64,000 nt of DNA, from NCBI GenBank assembly GCA_963920575.1, contig OY986975.1, positions 22,661,897 to 22,725,896 of the forward strand, in the 5' to 3' direction. The DNA is from Narthecium ossifragum. Taxonomy: Eukaryota; Streptophyta; Magnoliopsida; Dioscoreales; Nartheciaceae. The notes under the pieces are model-generated. The model searched no databases. It worked only from the letters and a program-made list of their open reading frames with translations, and was not told the DNA's origin. Shown here one piece after another: positions 23,301-34,859 of this stretch (within the stretch, counting starts at the first letter, position 1; the number at the start of each line of letters is the position of its first letter). Made by a program: the position numbers and the translations under genes.

Positions 23301-23772
23301 ATGGGCAAGATCAGTTCCAGAGGAACAGGAGCCCCAACAAGCATGTATTTATAGATCAAAGCCTGCAGCTCCAGCTCCTGCCACTGTGACAAACTGAAGA
23401 AACCCACCATCCCTGCCCAGTTCCCACCCAAACAAAGTAATGATCTTAGCCACAAAAAGAAAGAACCATTAATCTCAACATAAATTTATCATGAACAGAG
23501 CAGTTTGTAAAAGAGGTCAAGAGCCTCCATGTTTGGGAATGCAAGCTCCGGTCTTTTAATGGGCAGCATGGCAATGATGATAAACCATAGCAAAAGCAAT
23601 CATGGAAATGGAAAGGAGGAGACTTACTATGAGCAAATCTTTCGCGTGGTGAGTCTGGGAGTGCTGGAAAGGGGTGAGTAGAGGTGATGGCCTTGTTGAT
23701 GGTGTTCTTGTTGGTGGGTTCAGAGGCAAACAATGGAAGAGCATGAGAGGCAGGAGGCTGCTGCTGATCCAT
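20375..23772 (-). CDS. GRF: Growth-regulating factor (QLQ and WRC domains)
   Basis: Four exons on -: 23628-23772, 23248-23412, 21885-22170, 20375-20870, joining in frame to 363 aa. The QLQ domain (~53-88) contains [18 protein letters not shown] and [13 protein letters not shown]; it binds GIF co-activators. The WRC domain (~112-154) has [16 protein letters not shown] and the zinc pattern C-x9-C-x10-C-x2-H (C118, C128, C139, H142), followed by a basic [10 protein letters not shown] nuclear-localisation region. The C-terminal half is low in order and rich in Ser/Asn/Gly, typical of the activation region. GRFs are nuclear transcription factors that promote cell proliferation in leaves and other organs. 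A miR396 target site overlaps the end of the WRC coding sequence. The acceptor choices were set by reading phase. Which GRF subgroup it belongs to is not decided. Confidence 0.93.
22013..22034 (-). promoter_or_regulatory. miR396 target site in GRF mRNA
   Basis: On the coding strand this reads CCGTTCAAGAAAGC, then A, then TGTGGAA. It is the standard GRF target complementary to miR396, with the usual single unpaired base in the middle. It encodes R-S-R-K-H-V-E at the end of the WRC domain, the position where GRF genes carry this site. It predicts post-transcriptional repression by miR396 in maturing tissue. Confidence 0.88.
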
Positions 23773-24189
23773 TTAAGGCGCAGCGCAGTATTCGAACCTT
23801 AGCCTAGAGGCAGGAGGCTTCTTTCTTTTTAGTTTGTAACCTAGCCCTTGGACTTATCTAATCAAAAAAAAAGGAACCTTAGCCTAGAGGGCTGCTCTGA
23901 CGCTGCCTGGTGGCTTCCCCATTGCCATGAAAACAGACAAGTGGGAGGATACTACTGGTATTCTGATTTCTGAGTGGCTCTATGGAATCATCAGGCATAT
24001 ATATATAGGAAGGTTGATATTATATCCACTCTTTTGATCGCTCTGAAGAATGTGGCAGGAAGAGGTAGAGTGTTGGGGTTTATGGAGATCGAGAGGATGG
24101 ATCTGTCTCTTCGGAAGGTGCCTAAGCCTCTTTCTCTCTTCGATAACAAAAGCCACCAATCTCTCTGTCTCAGGTCTCTGATCACCTAA
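23773..24189. other. Upstream region of the GRF gene
   Basis: This is likely promoter and leader. A 17-bp sequence AACCTTAGCCTAGAGG(G) occurs twice (near 23797 and 23876) around a short A-rich stretch, perhaps a footprint of a small insertion. No gene is supported. Confidence 0.4.
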
Positions 24190-24380
24190 GGGCATCCGCA
24201 TCAGATGCCCAGACCTTGTCCTACCCTATAATTTATAGGGAGGCAAATATATAGGCAAGCCCCCTGCAGCAGCCAACCTTCCACTGCAGCTACAGTGCTT
24301 CCCTGCATGTGGGGAGCTCTGTTCATCACACTATCCGATGAATTATTTTTAAATAATAGAATTGATGGTCATTTATATAA

Positions 24381-25186
24381 GGGTTAATAACACTTTACTC
24401 ACCTTTAGTTTAACAAATGATCATTTTACACTTAATATTTTCAAATATAACAAAATGGACCTTGAAGTTTTCAATTAGATCGATTTGAACCCAAAACGGG
24501 GGACGGCGTTAATTTAGGTAACGGCGTTCAGATCATCTCTGACATTGTCCTTTCAAATCCGCCATCTCCGGCGACGAATTCGACGATCCAACCCATTGAA
24601 TCGACTCTCCAAAGCCTTATGATCTCTCCTATACAATCGCCGTCATCCGGCGACCTTGTTTCACTATCGATCAAGTTTCGACGCGTTCTCAGCTGTCCAA
24701 ATCACCTCCGGCACCCTCCATTCAAAAAATGTCGCCTCCGACAACGAATCCGGTGATCCAACCCATTGGATTGACTCCCCAGAGCCTTGTGATCTCTCTT
24801 GTACCATCGCCATCCTCCGACGGCCTTGTTTCACCGTCGATCGAGTTTCGACGCGTTCTCAGCCGTCCAAATCACCTCCGACGCCGTCCCTTCCAAAACT
24901 GCCGCCTTCGACAACAAATTCGGCGATCCAATCCATTGGATTGACTCCCCAGAACCTTGCGATCTTTCCTATACCATCGCCATCCTCCGGTGACCTCGTC
25001 TCACTGGCGATCAAGCTTCAACACGCTCTCGCCCGTCCAAATCACCGTCACTCAGATTAACGCCATCCCCGTCAGGGTTCAAATCGACCTAATTGAAAAC
25101 TTCAAAGTCCATTTTGTCACCTTTGAAAATATTAAATGTAAAATGACAATTTGTCAAACCATAGGTGAGTAAAGTGTAATTAACCC
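24381..25186. mobile_element. MULE with three 170-bp internal tandem repeats
   Basis: The ends are long inverted repeats. The left begins GGGTTAATAACACTTTACTC, and the right, reverse-complemented, begins GGGTTAATTACACTTTACTC. Shared motifs include TGGACCTTGAAGTTTTCAAT and TAGATCGATTTGAACCC. A perfect 9-bp duplication TTTATATAA flanks it (24372-24380 and 25187-25195). The core has three ~170-bp tandem copies with ACCCATTG at 24591 and 24761 and TCCATTGG near 24932. No transposase is present. A sister copy lies at 51215-52009. Confidence 0.9.
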
Positions 25187-25979
25187 TTTATATAAAAGCA
25201 ACAAAATCATTAAATGCAACTATTACCGAGAGCTTTTTTCTAGCCATCTCTTTTCTCTCCTCACCTCTGTCTCTTCTCTCACCAACGTGAGCTCGCCGTT
25301 GATCGACGGTGAACCACAACCCCTTCCTCATCGATGAGCCGTGACCTCCACCGGCCTTCACCTATCTCTTCTCTCACCAACGTGACCTCCACCGGCCTTC
25401 ACCGCGACCTCCACGATCCCTTTTACCACTCTCCCCTTAATCCCGTCCATTTATCTCGTCCTCTATCTCCTCCAAAGGTCCACTCCTATGCCACTTCCAG
25501 AAGTTCTATGTTGTTTGACATTTGTTATCCTTGGTCAGCTTAAGGAAGCTGTTCTTTCAACCGTGGTCGATATTGCCTATATTTATGAGCACAATTGGAT
25601 CTGAGTACAATAGGATCTCAATACAAAGTTAATATTGCCATCAAATTTACTTGATTTCTCTTGAATTTGTTGTAATCAATCCATTGGTGATGCAAAACAA
25701 CTGAGTTGATAGCTCATGGACTCACAGAGAGTAAACTATTGTTGTAATCTTCGCTTTGGATTCTTTATTTGAAAACTCCCTCGAGAATTGCAAGTGTTAA
25801 ATTCTGTTTTACTTGATACCTAACAAGGAAACTATTATTGATAGCTTATGGACTCATAAAAAAAAGTAAGTTTTTTACAATTCTCTATTTGAAGATGGAG
25901 TTCAATCTTACCAATAAGATTCACATATTGAATTGAACTCTCCAATCAAAGTGGATGGGATAAACAAAGGCAAGAAAAT

Positions 25980-26262
25980 CAGGTGCGGTGGGAACTTCTC
26001 CACATAAGATGTTATACTTGTCTCGACATGATTAAATACGAGCTTGGATGTTATTCATGGGACCGGCTAAAAGGTGGTGATGTTTTGAAAGAGTTAAGAA
26101 TTATTACGATGACCGCAAAACGGATAAGTACCCTGACCACTATAAAAAGTCTATGAGCAATCATTGGTTAAGCATTCAACTTGTGGTGAACAAGCTCATG
26201 GGATTTTTAGCTCAAATTGAGACATCACGACCATTCAGTTGTAATGAACAAGATAAGGTAAC
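25980..26262 (+). pseudogene. Remnant of PIF/Harbinger ORF1 (Myb/SANT-like protein)
   Basis: The best-preserved part reads YYDDRKTDKYPDHYKKSMSN and continues HWLSIQLVVNKLMG and NEQDK, the pattern of the Myb-like accessory protein of PIF/Harbinger elements. Upstream, in a shifted frame with several stops, is GGNFST...DVILVST from the start of the SANT-like region. It is non-functional. It is followed by GTAACT, possibly the original intron donor. Confidence 0.72.
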
Positions 26263-27463
26263 TATCGGTCATTTATAGTAAGTTCGCTACAATATTTCTT
26301 ATCTTGATATAAAGATATCTTATATTTGTTGGTTCTTTGTTCTTACGATTAATTTGTAGGATCTGACATTTATAACACTTTATGATTACATCTTGTATAA
26401 AATAATATATGTTTGTCAGAGGAGCTGTCGCGCCCCGACCCGCGTAGGCCCAACCGGGCCGGGCGACGCGAACCGGAACCTAACCTACTGCGAAAAATTT
26501 TGGCGAGGTTTCCCTCTAATCGTAGTGGTTACCCTAATAATTCATAAACATCGTGTATTAACAACAATTACAAACCTCAAACACTGGAGCTGAAATAGAT
26601 ACAAAACCTCAAACAGGGAAAGTATACATTTATCACTCCCGTAGGAGACTATCTATAACAAAAGGGTAAAACGGTAAGATCGCCACCTCTCAAGCACCGC
26701 CAGACGCCGCCACGTCACCAAACACCTGCCCGGCATGGGCGACCGAAGAAGAGCTCGCGCCAGCACCTGCAAAACGCAGCCTGGGTAGGAGTGAGCACTA
26801 AGCTCAGCAGGGACACTACACTACGATACTCACAAGGGAGGGAACACAACAGTGTCGCCCCCAAGCAAAGCCTAGGTGTATCACAGGGGTCCCATAACCC
26901 CACCGGATACCCCTGAGGGACCCAGTCATGGTCTTTCAGCAAGCTGGTCACACACTGGGTCACACTCAGTGTCACGCCCCGCCCCAATTAAATATAAAAT
27001 ATCCCAAAGATTTATTTAAAATTTTGGCATGACCCTTGGGCACGGGGACGTGAGATCACTACTATAATTTTTCAATCACTAATAAAACATGATTACAACA
27101 TTCAATCACATCTATCAGGGACACATTCGCCCATCTACATACATTCTTCTCATTCATTTCATTCACATGTTTCATGTACATAGAATTGGTAGACATCAAA
27201 ATACATAATAATACTTCCCAAATTTACAATAATCAACCATTTTCAAGTTCCAACATACACATGCCTTTAATACATAAATAAAGAGGCCAAAATACAAAAA
27301 TGACTCCTCTGCACAGTACATGATCTCCAAAGGATGCAGTGGTCTCCGGCCTACCTGCACCAAAAAACCAAAAATCCAACCAATGAGCTCGAAAGCCCAG
27401 TAGGAGTCACCTGACACACTCTAGGACGCTGGTGTACACCCACCTATCCTAGTATACTACCCA

Positions 27464-27751
27464 AGTATGGTCTGGCTAGTATGGGTAAGTCTTACACGCA
27501 CAGTCGCCGCGTCCGGCCGTCAATGCTCGCCCATACCCCTATAGACTCTATACCCAGCCCCAGTATACTAGTATAGGTACAACATCCTATACTAGTTTAC
27601 TGATCCTAGTATGGTCTGGCTAATCTGGGTAAGTCTTACACGCACAGTCGCCGCGTCCGGCCGTCAATGCTCACCCAGACCCCTATAGACTCTATACAGG
27701 CCTCAGTATACTAATATAGGCAACACACTCTCAAACCAGATCCTCAATCAG
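27464..27751. repeat. 144-bp tandem duplication in the inner LTR
   Basis: The unit beginning AGTATGGTCTGGCTA at 27464 repeats at 27608, including GTAAGTCTTACACGCACAGT, CGCCGCGTCCGGCCGTCAAT and CCCTATAGACTCTATAC. Only a few positions differ. Confidence 0.88.
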
Positions 27752-28439
27752 ATAAAATCCTCAAGTCAAATCTTTAATCTCCAGATCAAAGTCCCCAGAT
27801 CCAGTCATCAACTAGTCCCTAGACTCTGACCAGTCTAGCTACAGGACCTGACTAGACCCAATCATAATCCTAGTCCTATGACGGACCCGACATTCCTAGC
27901 ATGTATGCACAAATCACATAAATAATCAATCAATGAATAAATTGGTCAATTTAATCTCATATATACATACAACTCAGGAAAAGCTAGCATGACATTCCAT
28001 AGCATGATAAAGCAAGCACAGGGCTCAACTAGCCCAACACCTCATAACATAGCACACACCCATCATCACAGCGGTATAGTCATACAACATAGCATATACA
28101 CAACATTGCATCACACATAATTATAACACAACATATAGCAAACAATCATACAATTTCCTAGGAGGTAACTCCTACCTCAAAAAGCGATTAAAAGGCGATT
28201 GACGTGAAATCCCTAAGCCTTGGGGTCCACGTCACGCTCCGACCTTTGACCGCCGCTCAAACGATCGCCTAAAACACAATAATCGATATTACCATCCATT
28301 AGAGCCATACGTAAATTAGTACTACTAGCATTAGATCGATCACGAAAAGCCGATCAAAGCGGCACGGAAAACGACATAAACGGGCGTCAGAGGCTCAGCG
28401 GCACGTTAGCAAACAGCTAACAGGGCGCTGTTGCGTGCA

Positions 28440-28570
28440 CAAGGCACTGTCCGGTGCACAGGGCACTGACCCGTGCACAGGGCACTGACCCGTGCACAGG
28501 GCACTGGCTAGTGCACCAAGCGCGACGCCGTGCACAGCGCGACGCCGTGCACAGCGCACAGCGCTCAGCG
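28440..28570. repeat. Short GTGCACAGGGCACTG-type tandem repeats
   Basis: About seven imperfect copies of a 19-20 bp unit with the core GTGCACAG(G/C)GC(A/G) lie head to tail. They may give inverted pairing because GTGCAC is a palindrome. Confidence 0.75.
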
Positions 28571-30209
28571 CACACCACTCAGCGCACACCGCACACCCTT
28601 CCTCCCCAAGGATCACCGGAGCTCACGCCGGAGCTCCGTCAGATCTCCAAACAGGGTGCTCAAGCACCGAGGAGAAGCATCAGGGGAGAAGAAGGGAAGC
28701 CATCGCTGTCCCTAGCAAAGTTCCCCAAGAGGTCGGCAGCCACGACTAGAGAAGGGCCGGCCGGAATCCTCACCGGAATCCATGGCCGTGAGAGGAAACA
28801 GGGCTGCTAACTTGGGAAAGAAAAACCCCAGGGACAGGGGACGGCGTCGGGGTTTACCTCCACCCTTTCCCGACGCTGCAGTCGCCGGGAAGAGGAGTGG
28901 CGTCAACTCCGACGTCGTCTCTGGCGACCCATCACCGGAGAAACCCACACAAAACCCCAAACCCACCGGAAAATCCACCAAAACTCCGAGGAAGCCCAAG
29001 AAAACCGCGATAACAAAGGGGGAAAAGAGCTGGAAGCTTACCTCAGTCGAGATCGGGAAGAAATCCGGCGAAGACCCACTGGATCTTCACTCCACAGCGA
29101 GCTCCACCTTCTTCCTCCTTTCCTTCTTCCTTCTCCGGCGCCGATCTCTCTTCCCTGCGGCCGATCTCCCCCTCTTTTAGCTCCGGCGCCGGCGATCTCC
29201 GTCTCCTCCACCCACTCTCTCTTCTCTCTCTCTCGATCTCTCTAGATCCTTCTCTCTCGGGAAAAGGTGGCTGGTTTTGAGGTGAGAAAGAAGAGAGGGG
29301 AAGAAAAATCGGGAGAGAAGAGAGTAGTGGGGTTAGGTGGGAAAATTTGCAGAAAACCCCTCGCAAACCCCCTTATTACGGGAACGTCCAATATTTTACA
29401 TAAAAGCATGGTTATTTACACCTAGGCCCTTACACTCAGTAAGGCAGGAAACGGCACTGCCAACTCACAACAGGATCCTGGGCACTGTCGGCGGATAGCA
29501 CCGCTGGGTAGTCACACCTGCCACCCAAGAGTTCAAGAAGGACTGGGTACCGGCTACACCTCGACTTGGCTCGAGGCCGACACAACCTCTAAACATCAAG
29601 CAACATCAGTATTCAAATCATCTAACCCTATCATCGACATCGACTGAATACTACAAATCGAGTCCTGGACCAGCTACCCGCAACGGTCCTAAGAGATAGA
29701 CCCGGGCCACCCGGAAGCCCCGGATCGGCAACGCCCTAAACAGATGCAACTAGTGCACAACACAATGCATGCTATGAACATGCGCAGAATAAATACATGT
29801 AAGCATGTAGCAGGATGTGATGATATAAATACAAGGTCTGGGCACGGCACCCTGCCGGCCCGGGGTGGTGAACAAATATTTAAGGTTTAGGAATTGCTGC
29901 AGTGGTACCACCACCAGCTGCCAGCAGCCCACTACAACACCTGCACCGGGAAACAACCCCGCAAACAACAGCTCACAAATATAACAGATAGAGCCCTCGG
30001 TGCACGCCGGCATGCAAGGCTATGGAAAGCTGTAGGGCTACCCCCCATTTATTCTACACAATCTCAGGAGTCATCACTCCCCTGGTTCACCACTACCCTA
30101 TTATAGGGCTAACATGCTTAATCGTATGTACCAATTATTAAGACAGAAGAGAAAACTGTCATACAAAGCCCCACGGGCAAAAACCCACTTAAAACGCCCT
30201 TCAGCCACT

Positions 30210-30925
30210 AAGGGATCGATCTCCCTTCCCAAGGGGATCGATCTCTTAGCACTTAGGGAAAACTCGTCCCTGTCAATCGAAGGAGATCGATCTCCCTTCC
30301 CAAGGGGATCGATCTTCCTCGTGACCAGGGACTCATCGCCACTAGCCACCAAGAGATCGATCTCCCTTCTCAAGGGGATCGATCTCGCTCGGGCTGGGCG
30401 CGACACACCAGAAGAGATCGATCTCCCTTCTCAAGGGGATCGATCCTAATGGGTTCTCCGGCGTGCTTCCGGCGAGGAATACCGTCGGAAAACACCTCCA
30501 AACCTAACCAAACTCTGAGATCTGATAGATCAAGATCCCACGAGTCCAAAACCGGTGAAAACACGAGAATTAAACATGTATACATAGAGATCTAAGCAAA
30601 AGAACATGAATCAAACCGGAAAACTCAAAACCCCGAAATAAAAGTAGGTAGGAATTCCTACCGGAATAAGAACGGCTTAAATCCAAGCAGCTAGGCCTTA
30701 GATCTTCCTCAAACGAGCTCAGATCCAGCAAGAACGCGTCTCAAATCTCGAAAATCCCAAATAAAATCAAAGGATAACGATCTCGTTTGCTTTATAGGCA
30801 AACGAACCGACATAAGGGAGATCGATCCCCCTTTGAGGAGAGATCGATCTTCCTTGCCAGAACGGGTTTGACTTTTTGGCACAAGGAGATCGATCTCTTA
30901 GCTAGAGAGGATCGATCCCACTTGT
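30210..30925. repeat. Array of paired GATCGATC palindromes
   Basis: The octamer GATCGATC occurs about twelve times: eight copies in 30210-30450 and four in 30818-30925. In most cases two copies face each other as AGATCGATCTCCCTTC followed by CAAGGGGATCGATCT, so each pair is a hairpin of about 34 bp. Spacing between pairs is roughly 60-75 bp. The array lies inside the outer LTR. Confidence 0.88.
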
Positions 30926-31329
30926 CCAGAAAGCTAGACTTGGGCCAAAACTCAAGCCCAAGCCCGGATCTTTCGATCCCGGGTCCCACTAACCATTCTA
31001 AGCAAACATTACCACAAACATGGTCAGTGTGTGCACACGCGCGAGTGTAAAATAAGCCGACAAGGTGCAATTTACCAAATTGCCCTTGCGGTCCACAGCG
31101 AGCCACAGGAGGAGAGGGACGGGTCTTCACAGGAGCAGTGGAGTTTATTTAGGCTGCCTGTTGCACCTGATTGTGCAAATTCCACATATGCTCGACGAGA
31201 TCGCTTTGAAGTTGAGAATGCACCTCTCTGTTTCTAATATCATGGTGTCGCCGATTGAACTTTGTAAGCTCGGGGGTATCACCTTGCGAAATAGTCATGA
31301 GTGGACCTTCACTGATTTGCTCATATCAA

Positions 31330-32450
31330 GTAATGTCTGGTTGAAGATACATGTGTCGTTCATCTTCCACAATCAATACATGTCATCATAATATCTTCAA
31401 GTGTCTCACGGTTGAAAAACCATGCAGGACCGCGCACGATTACGAATCGTGCTTGGAGCACTCCAAATGCACGCTCAACATTCTTTATTAATTGCCGACT
31501 CTTGACGCATTGTAAAATGTTTAGCTTTATTGTTTTGTGGTAGAGAGATAGTTTTCACGAATGTAGCCCACTAAGAATAAATGGCATCATCCAAATAATA
31601 GCCCGTTGTGTAATTATAGCCATTAATCGAATAGTTCATTATAGAAGCTCATCCTTGAGTAAGTTCAGAAAATACAGAAGATTGCTCTAACACATTGATA
31701 TCATTGTGACACCCAGGTAGCCCAAAAAATGCATGCAAAATCCAAAGATCGATCATGTGAAGCAACAACTTCTAAAATGATGGTTGGTTCATGAATGTGA
31801 CTAGAAAACATACATTTCCAAGCACTCAGACGGTTCTTTCATTTCCAATGCATCAATTAATACTCCCTAGTATTTCAGGAAAACTACATCATTCACCAAG
31901 TGCAAGCATCCTATCAATGTTCTCACTGTTTGGTGACCTTAAGTACTCATCATCAAATGTAGAAACTACCGCTTTCATGATTTTTTTCAGACTTTTTATA
32001 GCGGTGCTTTTTCCAATTCTCACATACTCTCCCATAAAATCTACAGCTAGCCGGTTAGTAAGCATTCTCAATATTGTAGTTATCTTCTATAGAGAAGACA
32101 ATCCCAGCTTTCCAGCTGCATTTCTTCTCTGCTGAAAATATGGTTCACGAACTTCGACAACAGCTTGAATGCGAATAAACACATCATGACGCATGCGAAA
32201 TTTCCTACGGAACATTTCAGCTGGGTATACTAGTGGTTCCGCAAAATAATCTCTAAATAAGCTTTTATGTCCATGCAGTAAATTGTCATCAATACTCACA
32301 TCATTTATTGGGACCACCACGTGAAGTTGATCATGCTCTACGCTCTATTTCTTGCTTTCCACATTTCAACACTATAAGTTCTTCTAGCTCTTCATCAGAG
32401 GACGTGTTATCGTAGATTTCCTTTTGACATTTCCAAAACAAATCCATAGA
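31330..32450 (-). pseudogene. Remnant of PIF/Harbinger DDE transposase
   Basis: Read on -, the order is an N-terminal part with FRRKFRMRHDVFIRIQAVVE, then after a frame change YVRIGKSTAIKSLKKIMKAV and GSIDCMHWKWKN. The last is the block holding the first catalytic Asp of HARBI1-like transposases. Next come SSHIHEPTIILEVVASHD and, near the end, RAFGVLQARFVIVRGPAWFF with ETLEDIMMTCI. Stops and frame changes occur throughout, so it is inactive. It is convergent with the ORF1 remnant. Confidence 0.82.
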
Positions 32451-33020
32451 GAAGAATAGATGGCGAAGAACTCAATTTGATATGAAAGACGAGAGTTAAA
32501 AATATGAATAGAGATGACAATGAGAAACACATTATTCTGCTTATACTGACAATGTATGATTATAGTAAAATATGACCGTTGGAAATATTGCTGTTAAAAA
32601 TATAGCCGTTAGAAATTTAACCGTTAGTAAATATGACTACTAAAATATGGTTGTTGATTGAATATTATTGGTGAAATATATCCGCTAAAATATGACTGCC
32701 GTTAGAAATTTGATTGATGGATTTCAAGCATTTAAGTAATATAATTATTGACATGAAAACTTAATTATTTATTTTATAATATACTTTAATATTAATATAT
32801 TTCAATAATTAATGATATAAATATAATATTTAATTATTATAATTACATGACTGTCAAATAATAAATGAAAAATAGAATAAAAAAAATAAGAGAATGAGTA
32901 TTTTATTAACATAAAGAATGGTTTAGGTAGCTGACACAGGTGTTACGGATAATAAAATAATAAAATAATATATATTAAAATATTTTGGTTTGGAAGGTGA
33001 GGGAAAATGATTCGGATGCC
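32451..33020. other. AT-rich right part of the PIF/Harbinger element
   Basis: Noncoding AT-rich sequence runs between the transposase remnant and the right terminus. Degenerate copies of AAATATGACCGTT and AAATATAGCCGTTAGAAAT recur between about 32570 and 32720, as subterminal repeats often do. Confidence 0.5.
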
Positions 33021-34517
33021 TGACCCATCACCGCAGGTCCGCAACAGGGAAAAGAGCTGTGGGCCACTTGAGATGGAGACAGGCAGACAGACATATACAT
33101 AGACAGAGAAGAAGTGAGAGAAAGCTTCTGGTACCTATGGCTGCTTTGGTTGGGAAGTGATAGCTGAGCAATATACTAATGGGGGGAGACAGAGCTAGGG
33201 AGGTGTTTGTCCTTTATCAAAAACAGAGAGAAGCTTGCGGAGTAGGACAGAAAGGGAAATGAGAGGGGTGCAGGGAGAGGCTAACGAGTCTTTGTTGACT
33301 ACTAACTATTATAGTGCAGTGTGTCTTCCTTTTGAGAAGAAACTAGCTAGAATACTGTAGTGACGTAGTCCATCAGTAGATCAAAAGCATCTATTTTACC
33401 TGCTGATCATCGATCTCTGTCTGATGCATCATGCGTGGTGGACGTTATATATATATTTAGCATATACAATACACCTCATGCTAATCGATCAAAGCTGAAG
33501 CAGCAGCTACTGCCATACAAGCTATAATAAAGGCCATTGGTGAAGGGAATCTTGAGCCGAAGACAAGCCACCGTAAGAAACTAGCTAGCAAGAATACTGT
33601 AGATAGTGCTGCTGTCATGAAGAAGCTAACTAGCTAGACATGAGAGAGATCGAGGAAAAAGCATCAGAAACGTGGATTCCACGGAGCGCCTTGGTGTCGC
33701 AGTCGTACGCACGCACTAGCACTAGCACTAGCTAAGCACGCACGTACTAGCTGCCCCACACTGTTCTCCTTCCAATTTCCAATTATATATATATCCTCGA
33801 TCTACTGAACCGACGAAGATGCCCGTGTGACGTGTCTATCTCATCCCGTCCGTGTGTTGTACATGTGTTTGTATATATACTCACATTACGTACGACGAAC
33901 GTACGTACCCCTTCCTCAACCTACCCTCCCTCCTACGTGTACATATACAGACACACGTATGCATGTAATGCATGTATCTTGTCAGCCTTCAGTAAAAGGT
34001 TGACAAATGACAAGGAGTGGGGCTGGGATCGATTAAGCAGTATAAATGTGATAATGCAGTATGCTACATAAATATATACTAGCTAGGTTAATTTACGTCA
34101 TGAATGGCACATTATATGTACATCCCTATCTGGAAAGTGGTTAGTACTATAATCATAATTATAAGGCATATATAGTTTCCTCATCACTCATTCAGGTGTT
34201 CAAATGGAGGAATGAATATTGAGAGCTACGTTAGCTGGGTGGAAGACATCATGGGCTAATAGTCATACTCATACCTTTGGTAGTACTGTATGTAGCTAGG
34301 GATGGGTTGGTGAGGCCCGTGAGGGTGACGACATGCAGTGGATGAGAACAAGTGAGGTTAGAATAACTGAGATTAAGATGAAATATGGTTAAAAAAAAGT
34401 GAGATTAAGAAACAAGAATAGAAAAAAATAAAAGGATAATAATACATGAAATGAAGATAAAATAATAATTATTATTTTTAATGTTCGTGGATAAAAACGT
34501 GAATAAGAGTCTTATCC
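33021..34517. other. Intergenic sequence
   Basis: No coding region or RNA gene is recognised. GCACTAGCACTAGCACTAGC-type short repeats lie at 33714-33735, and there are scattered GATCGAT words. Nothing else stands out. Confidence 0.4.
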
Positions 34518-34524
34518 TCGTAAC

Positions 34525-34710
34525 CAGGGGTGGATCCACGTGTGAGCTGCATCGGGTTGCAGCCCGGGCAGCTCATAAAAAAATCTATTAAAAATTTATA
34601 AGAAAACTTATATAGGTATTTGTTTACTAGACTAGTCCACTAGTCGGTCGGGCAAAATTTGTAACCTAAATCATTAGTCGGGCAGACTTACAATCCTGGA
34701 TCCGCCCCTG
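34525..34710. mobile_element. hAT-type MITE
   Basis: It starts CAGGGGTGGATCCACG and ends CCTGGATCCGCCCCTG, giving inverted ends of about 14 bp. It is flanked by TCGTAACC (34518-34525 and 34711-34718), the 8-bp duplication expected for hAT, with one base shared with the terminus. About 185 bp of noncoding sequence lies between. Confidence 0.82.
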
Positions 34711-34859
34711 TCGTAACCCCAGCTTACGACTTATGAGGTGGGTCGAGCATATAAAGGTTGGAGTCCTGGGAGTTCAATCGAGCTCTACTTACTGCCAGCT
34801 GATGTGATGTGACCTCCTTTCTTAACCCCAAGACATATGAATGATGTCTCCTACATAAC

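Larger units (their letters stand above)
26970..29434. mobile_element. Inner solo LTR nested in the outer LTR
   Basis: It begins TGTCACGCCCCGCCCC and ends CTAGGCCCTTACA, with a 5-bp duplication CTCAG on both sides (26965-26969 and 29435-29439). At 2465 bp it has no internal retroelement genes. Its start matches the outer LTR at 10 of the first 12 bases, so the two may belong to related families. Open frames inside (for example 28782-29180) are rich in Lys/Pro/Ser and look like chance frames in GC-rich LTR sequence. Confidence 0.78.
26426..31131. mobile_element. Outer solo LTR (interrupted)
   Basis: It starts TGTCGCGCCCCGACCC and ends GGGTCTTCACA, giving TG...CA ends, and is flanked by a 5-bp duplication GGAGC (26421-26425 and 31132-31136). 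Subtracting the inner LTR and its duplication leaves about 2.24 kb. There is no gag, pol, primer-binding or polypurine sequence, so it is a solo LTR left by recombination. A long LTR with this start suggests a Ty3/gypsy family. It carries a GATCGATC array (30210-30925). It sits in the PIF element between ORF1 and the transposase. Confidence 0.78.
24190..33020. mobile_element. Decayed PIF/Harbinger element containing nested insertions
   Basis: The left end reads GGGCATCCGCATCAGATGCC, and the right end, reverse-complemented, begins GGCATCCGAATCATTTTCCC. Between them are remains of both PIF proteins: a Myb-like ORF1 on + (25980-26262) and a DDE transposase on - (31330-32450). Three later insertions split it: a MULE (24381-25186), a solo LTR (26426-31131), and a second solo LTR inside that. 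Without these the element would be about 3.3 kb, a reasonable size for the family. The 3-bp target is TAA on the left and TGA on the right, so the exact borders are approximate. Confidence 0.72.

Noticed and set aside
28440..28570. Short regular repeats that could suggest a CRISPR-like array
   Set aside because: Units are contiguous with no unique spacers, and the setting is a plant LTR.
28395..29366. Frames of 95-132 codons on both strands
   Set aside because: They lie inside the inner solo LTR; composition is repetitive and there is no known protein motif.
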